Of a DNA stretch of 64,000 nt, positions 58,398 to 64,000 are shown piece by piece. Positions within the stretch are counted from its first letter, which is position 1. Every line of letters starts with the position of its first letter. Origin of the DNA: Trema orientale (taxonomy: Eukaryota > Streptophyta > Magnoliopsida > Rosales > Cannabaceae); the NCBI GenBank assembly GCA_002914845.1, contig JXTC01000036.1, positions 876,044 to 940,043 on the forward strand. The letters are read 5' to 3'. The notes under the pieces were generated by a model, which did no database searches, was not told the origin of the DNA, and was given only the letters and a program-made list of their open reading frames with translations. A program made the position numbers and the translations under genes.

Positions 58398-60000
58398 TAA
58401 ACACCAACATCGCGCAATAATATTTAATAAACTGCTATTAATTTCGAATTAGTTGTATGGCAATTATTTTATTTTATTATTACTATTATCGGTCAAATCA
58501 AATTTGCAATCGTAATGGTATTATGACAATCGTTTCATGTATTTTCTTCATAGTGACAATATAAAATTCACGAAGGTAAAAATAACCATGAAATTTATTC
58601 AAAAGAAAAAAGCATCATCAATTAACAATGAACTCCATAAACGTTGATTAGCTCTAGTGCTATTTTAATTAACACTCTTGTACTAAATAAAATTTTCACT
58701 TTGGCCCCGACACCAATTTAAATATGATGTCAGTTATTGTCTAAGAAATGACGTGAAAATTGAAGTGCATCAAGGCATCAACAACAATAAATTATGGCCT
58801 ATCAGTGCTGCCAAGTTGTATATCATTTATACAGTAAGATTGACTGATTGATTTTTTTTTTTTTTTTTTCCGTTTGATTCTATAGTAATAAATTTGTATA
58901 TATCTTGATGGGCTTTTTATGCTGTTGCTTCCAACTTCTTTCCTAATCGTCTACAAGTTGTATATTCTGATTATGATATTTGTGACAGTGTTAGTGGCGT
59001 CTCAATATAATGGATCATATTTACAGATATATTTATATGTAAACCATAAAAAGTCCAACTTATCATCTATAATTGTCCATTATTTTATATGAATATAGCC
59101 AATATGGTTTCGTTAACTACTCTTTCAATAATTTGCTGTCATGATGTAAATATGCACATGGTGCCTACCTACAAGACACTTCAAGGGGTTGGTCCGTTAT
59201 TTTCCGAACGTCTATTCCAAATATTAATACGCTCTTTGCAACTTACACGTACGTACCCTAATCTTTCCATGTTTTTGGACATTGTTATATCCACTTCAAT
59301 AGTCAATGGACATAAATATTTGAATGTAAATAGTGATACGATACCGAATTGAAATCTCCAGTCCAATTTTGGTGTCTAAGTTTACGTTAAAATTAATGAA
59401 TAGATATCACGCTAAATTAAAAATTTACATAAAAAATGAAAATAGCGTGTCATTAATTAATTGGGCATCGAAATTGAACATTTTTGAATTCACGCATAAA
59501 AGTATTAAAAGGTTGAGAAACATGAGAGAGAAGAGAAGTGAGGATGGTGGAGAAAGAAAAAGTAAGAAGCCAATAAATAAGACATAGAGAGCTAGAGAGA
59601 GGAGGCTCTAGTAGGATACTGGAGAGGGCAGAGAAAAAACAAACCAAGGAGGCATGGACGAGTGACGACAAATTTTTATTTATTTTTTTTGTTTTTCGAT
59701 CGCTGTACCCTTCGTATTATGTCACTGATATGCTTATATTTTATGCATTATTTACACCTTTCCATCTTAATTTTATGCCCAATTATATTTTGTTCTAAAA
59801 GCCTTTATCATAATTTATGGTATTTTGTTAAATTGAACAGGTTATGAGGTATTGATGGAAAAAGAACTTAAAAGTGGCACTGTTTCAAAACAATCTGAGA
59901 ATGATGGATATCCGGCCCACCACTAGAAGTTTTTAAGAGCATTGAATCAAGAAATGGGCCAACAGCTTTTACATACCCAGCCAGTCACCAGAGCTCCAAA
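58398..60000. other. Intergenic stretch, no recognised gene
   Basis: Frames of up to 87 codons occur on both strands around 59089-59590 and overlap one another. None shows a family motif. A T-run lies at 58853-58870. If the remnant at 60001-61003 had a downstream exon it should lie here on the minus strand, but none was found. Confidence 0.35.
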
Positions 60001-61003
60001 CCTGCAAGGAACGACAATGAGTAATGGTAAAAACCACCATATAAACGTAATGCATATAAAATGAACGCAAACCGCCATGTAACATATATTAAATGAAAAT
60101 ACCAAAGAAACACGTGGAACAGGAAACATGTACATAGATATATATATATGTAAAATGAAAGCAAACACGGTAGAAAACTGCAACTTCCGTCGCCATCTTG
60201 TCTCAATAACTTACCCTATGATGAAAGCTCTGCCCAAGCTCTCTGTCTTTTCATTGAGGAAATATATGCAAGCCGCCAATGAGACTGCCACCTGAGATAT
60301 TGGATATATGTCACTGAGTACAGAAAGAATGGAGACTAACATAGTTATATACTTGTCCCAATCAAAACAAAAAACTTTCTTAAGCATCAGCTATGAGGAA
60401 TGGCAGCAATATGGTGGTAAAAAGTTTGGAGGGATCTGGAAGACCCTGTTTGTAGTTGATTAGAAAGAAGGCACCAGAAAATATATTTAGGGCAATGAAT
60501 AGGAGTTTCGATGCCCTGAAAACCAAAAGGCTCTAGATAATATTGAAAAGAATTCCTCCCAAGAATAAAACCAAGGCATTGTGAATACAAAGCATATTTG
60601 TCCAATTATCAGCCAAGTAGAAGTTAACTGTACAAAAACAAAAAAAGAAGTTAACCGTACAAAAATATATCTGAATCCCAACACCAGTCAATTTCGGTAT
60701 TTGACACGTTTCACATTTCTACTAAGGATTTCATTTGTTACAAAGTAGCAATTTGCCAATATTCTTGGATTCCATCTACGACCAAGGGATGATGCATTTA
60801 CAGATCATAGGTGTTTCAAAGCGCTAAAATTCAAATAAATATTATAAAGAAATGCATAAAAAGTTTCAACAAACCTGGAAAGCAGGTCCAGCTTCAGCTG
60901 AGTTCATAATACTCCAACCACCCATGAATGCAAAGAGGAACAATCTTCTTAAGATAACATCAGGAGGAGGCGAGACAAGCCCGTTGACAAGATTTTTAAG
61001 TAA
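60001..61003 (-). pseudogene. Three-exon remnant of a membrane protein gene
   Basis: Three minus-strand exons have correct splice sites and agreeing phases. 61003-60875 encodes [20 protein letters not shown] then [20 protein letters not shown], and it ends with CAG|GTTTGT. 60291-60215 encodes [20 protein letters not shown] then RAFIIG, and it ends with GG|GTAAGT. 60001 onward encodes FGALVTGW, then either reads through to a stop at about 59947 or splices at GTATGT (about 59975). The product is hydrophobic with at least two membrane-like segments. It loosely recalls plastid DUF3353/CPP1-like membrane proteins, but I cannot assign it. No upstream exon up to 64000 and no downstream exon were recognised. 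It is either a gene fragment, or a gene whose 5' exons lie beyond the window and whose end is lost. Confidence 0.45.
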
Positions 61004-61539
61004 CTAGGAGTCTGGGGCATGTAATGATAAGTTGTATCATTTAGAAAAGGAAAAAGAAAGGGTTTTCTAAACTTTTACCACTAAATAAAATAAATATTAC
61101 GGATATACGGTGAACCTAAATTAATTATTTTGTATTGGAACCAAATAATTGCATATATACGAATTAAAGCATACGATGGCAAAATGATAATAAAACGAAC
61201 TTTTTAAACAATAGATACATATACACGTTAAAAGATGTGAGAATGTGTTGTTTTACTAGTTCATGTCGTGCAACTTTTCTTTTACTACACGGTTTCGAGA
61301 CTCAGTATTTCAATCTTTTTTATTCTTTTTTCATTTTATTTTTGTGTTTTTTTTCTTTTTCTTTTTTCCCTCTTTCAATATTTTTTCTTTTTTTTTGTTT
61401 TTTTTTTTCATTCAACCGTTCTTCTCTCTCCTTTTTTTTTGTACTTTTAATTATTTTTCTTATTTCTATTACTAAATATAAGATATTTTCCCTGTTTTAA
61501 AGCAAAAATAAATAAATAAATAAAATTAAAAAAATAATG
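61004..61539. other. T-rich low-complexity stretch
   Basis: Dense poly-T/TTC tracts (61310-61470) produce several Phe-rich open frames with no biological look. No gene. Confidence 0.5.
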
Positions 61540-62165
61540 ACTAAAGTTGGTTACTAGTTATCAGTTACCAATTACCAATTTGGTTAATAATTACCCTTAA
61601 GCAATTTAACATACTTTTTCTTTTTCCATTTAGTGGTAACTAATTTAAGTGAGCCATGCTATTCTCATTTTCATTTTTTCAAATTGTTCACCTTATTTAT
61701 TTATTTATATTAAGCCGTGCTACTCCCTCTTTTTTCTTTGTCATTTTTTTTTGCTTTTCCAATTATTTTTTCCTTCTTTTTCTATCCTCTTAAGGACGAA
61801 AGAGCCATCTTTTTTTTCTCCCTATAATTTAATTTAGTTATTAGTTACTTTCAACACTAGTTGCAAAGACTGGTAACTAATTTAGTTACAGGATTTCAAA
61901 GTGGTGACTTGGTGGTACCAGTTATAAAGATTAGTTAATTTTTAAATTGTTTATTAGTTACTGATTACCGGTTACTGATATCTGGATACCAATTACTAAT
62001 TTGCTTACTGGTTTCTAGTTACAAGACTAAATAGTTGTTACTTTAGTTACCATTAAGTAACCAATAACTAATTTAGGTAATGGTTATTGGTTACTGACTT
62101 TTAAAGTGGTGGTATCAGTTATTGATTATCAATCACTTGATTATCAATTACAAGGTTGGCTGGTG
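61540..62165. repeat. Degenerate GTTACTAGTTAC-type iteration
   Basis: Words such as GGTTACTAGTTATCAGTTACC, TTACTGATTACCGGTTAC and ACTAGTT recur throughout with variable spacing. The basic word GTTACYAGTTACC is nearly self-complementary, so the stretch can pair with itself. A shorter block of the same type is at 28025-28150. Confidence 0.6.
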
Positions 62166-62171
62166 TCGATA

Positions 62172-62425
62172 CCCACTACAATAGTAATATGAATAAGTGA
62201 CATTTTATTTATTAACGTTTACTTAAAAATGCCACAATAATAATATTTAGTGGTGTTTGTTGAAAAATGTCATTAATTCATAAGGATATTATGAACTTTT
62301 AAATCCATATTTTAAAATTTAGATTTAGTAGCATTTTTAAAATGCTACTAAAATTTATCTTTAATAACATTTTTCAAATGTCATTAACGTTTTGATTTAA
62401 TAGCATTTTAGAATTGCCACTTTAG
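62172..62425 (+). mobile_element. CACTA-like terminus with subterminal repeats
   Basis: CACTACAATAGTAATATG at 62172 matches the CACTACAA start of plant CACTA (En/Spm) elements. The next 250 bp carry many forward and inverted copies of an AATGCCACTAAA-type word (AAATGCCAC, TAGTGGTGTTT, TAGTAGCATTTTT, AAATGCTACTAAA, AATGTCATTAA), the expected subterminal array. The opposite end was not found before 64000, so the element is partial or extends outside the window. Confidence 0.45.
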
Positions 62426-64000
62426 TATATTCAAGAAATACAACTAAATTTTAAATAGTAAAAATATTACTTATTCATATTCAACTTATTAACTTATTAA
62501 ATAATTATAAGAAATAAAACAAAATGAAAAGAACAAATTTAAACTCAGCTTAAAAGATAATAACGAAAAAAAGGATATCGTACTCCTCGCATTTTCTTCT
62601 TTTTATTATTTTTCACTTGCTTAGTTTTTGTTATATTAGTTGAATACAAGTTATACCAATCATGTATTCAATTTTGGTAAAAAGAAATAAGTTATTTCTA
62701 AAGATATTAAACAACATAAAAATTAATATTAAAATTTTGTAATTTTTTATTTCACAAAATAACAGTCTTTTTTTTTTTAAACGTTTCACAAAATAACATT
62801 AGCAGAAGTTCTAAACTAGTTTTATGTGTAGAAGTGAACTTCTATTTAATAACTATCTAAGGAATAAATTACTACTAAAAGAAAAGATAAAAAGATAACC
62901 TAAGAACTAATTTGCGTACGAAATGTGAAATTGTTTGTACATCAGATTTTTGTGTGTGTGTGTAAAGCTATATACAAGATTTTTGACTTAAGTAATTAAA
63001 ATAATAAAATGTCTATAAATTGATATTTAATAAATTAAATTCAAGATAGCTAAAAAAAAAATTCAAATTCAAATTTTTTCTAGATTCCCAAAAAATTCAA
63101 GTAAATTTTAATTTATTTTTTTTTTGAAAGTCTTAAAATTATCTACCATCAAATTGAAATAAATATAAAATGAAAACTAACTTATCTATTACTAACTATC
63201 TTTTTTTTATGCACCGAGCAGTATGTTTTCACCCCTTTATGAACTATGATCACATTTGAATTAAATGTGTGGCTCTCATGATTTTCCTCTTCTTTTCTTT
63301 TCAAGTCTTCATCTTCTTTCTTTTCTCATACTAGTATAATCTTGTGCTCATCTTTAGATTTATATTTCATATTTCTTTTTACAGTGACTTATTTTGATTT
63401 TATACGTTTTGTTAACATTTTCTTTGAATTTTTCATTAGGTTCAATAATTTAGTCAAAAGCTTTATCTGGTACAATTTCTTTTTAGAGTTAAAGAAATCG
63501 ATGGGAGCACAAAACTAAAAGGAGAAAAAGGAAAAAACGAGCATATAAGATTTGATCTGTAAGTTAATCTCCTCCCTCTTCTTTCTTGTTTCTATAAGAA
63601 ACTTCTATATTATTTTTTAATATCAAAATTTTACTTATTTTTCTCTTATTTATTTATTTTCAGGAACTTGATGAGATATACAGATGAAATGAGTGCATTA
63701 AACTTTCAAAACAACGTCAAAAACTCAATATATAACTTTTATAGGTGATCATTTCTTCTCTTTCTTTGTTTTTTTCTAGTCTTAATTTCTATACAATTTT
63801 TTGTAATTTGGAGTTCATGTAAATTGAATTATTTTGTTAATAAATATTTTTTTATTATTTTATCTTTTTTTTAATTTTATGTTCAATATTACATTTAAAA
63901 ATAAAATTAAAAATCATAAACCCATGAAAATTAATTCAATATAGTATATACCCGCGTTTACAAGATAGAAGCCGAACATAAGAATAAATTCTTTTTATAT
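62426..64000. other. AT-rich stretch, possible exon-like pair near the end
   Basis: No firm gene was found. On the plus strand, a frame ending at a good donor (GATCT|GTAAGTT, 63559) can be joined to 63664-63744 (TTTCAG acceptor, TAG|GTGATC donor) to give an uninterrupted but unrecognised stretch. This is too weak to call as a gene. A (TG)n run is at 62950-62963. Confidence 0.3.

Noticed and set aside
61237-61500. Overlapping Phe-rich frames on the plus strand
   Set aside because: They are translations of poly-T/TTC tracts in three frames, not genes.
63480-63744. Exon-like pair with donor and acceptor near the window end
   Set aside because: The joined frame is short, unrecognised and embedded in AT-rich DNA where such sites arise by chance; not enough to call a gene.

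Overview
The window is nuclear DNA of a flowering plant, almost certainly a eudicot. It is AT-rich and gene-poor, with small introns bounded by GT..AG. Its two intact genes are plant-type, and it is full of plant transposable-element remnants (Ty1/copia, LINE, MULE, MITE and SINE-like). I cannot name the species.

Two genes look intact. On the minus strand at 17665-21559 lies a seven-exon dihydropyrimidine dehydrogenase gene (PYD1, pyrimidine catabolism). All splice junctions can be read, and they give an uninterrupted 423-residue protein. On the minus strand at 44422-45390 lies an intronless group-D MAP kinase kinase gene (MKK7/MKK9 type, 322 residues) that is much richer in GC than its surroundings. 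They are about 23 kb apart and have no evident functional link. Two further pieces are partial. A KNOX2 (MEINOX) exon with a short terminal exon lies at 7077-7351 (+). Three consecutive spliced exons of a membrane protein lie at 60001-61003 (-), without recognisable exons on either side.

The rest is mainly mobile-element debris. 1-3.3 kb: decayed copia gag and integrase on the minus strand. 3.5-4.94 kb: a direct duplication of about 715 bp with a single N at its junction, probably an assembly artefact. 5.6-6.85 kb: a copia-like LTR. 9.8-10.7 kb: three MITEs. 12.0-15.6 kb: a DNA element with inverted ends, interrupted by a 1.5-kb solo LTR with a 5-bp target duplication. 23.9-24.6 kb: a Tourist-like element. 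25.1-25.6 kb: copia gag remnant. 26.24-26.95 kb: a 5'-truncated LINE with poly(A) and a 12-bp target duplication. 28.4-29.5 kb: another LTR. 34.6-41.3 kb: MITEs plus a 4.84-kb Mutator-like element (MULE) whose transposase carries three stops and a frameshift. 46-51 kb: MITEs and tandem repeats. 56.9-58.4 kb: an alternating-orientation cluster of tRNA-like SINE units followed by a MITE. 62.2 kb: a CACTA-like end.

Three separate MITE families (called A, B and C here) show 9-bp target-site duplications, which points to mobilisation by Mutator-type transposases. The one autonomous MULE visible has different terminal repeats, so it is probably not their source. I found no rRNA, functional tRNA, CRISPR array or bacterial-type operon. 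Nothing here amounts to a clearly new biological system. The best leads are the SINE inverted cluster, the MITE families, the KNOX2-only locus and the N-marked duplication.
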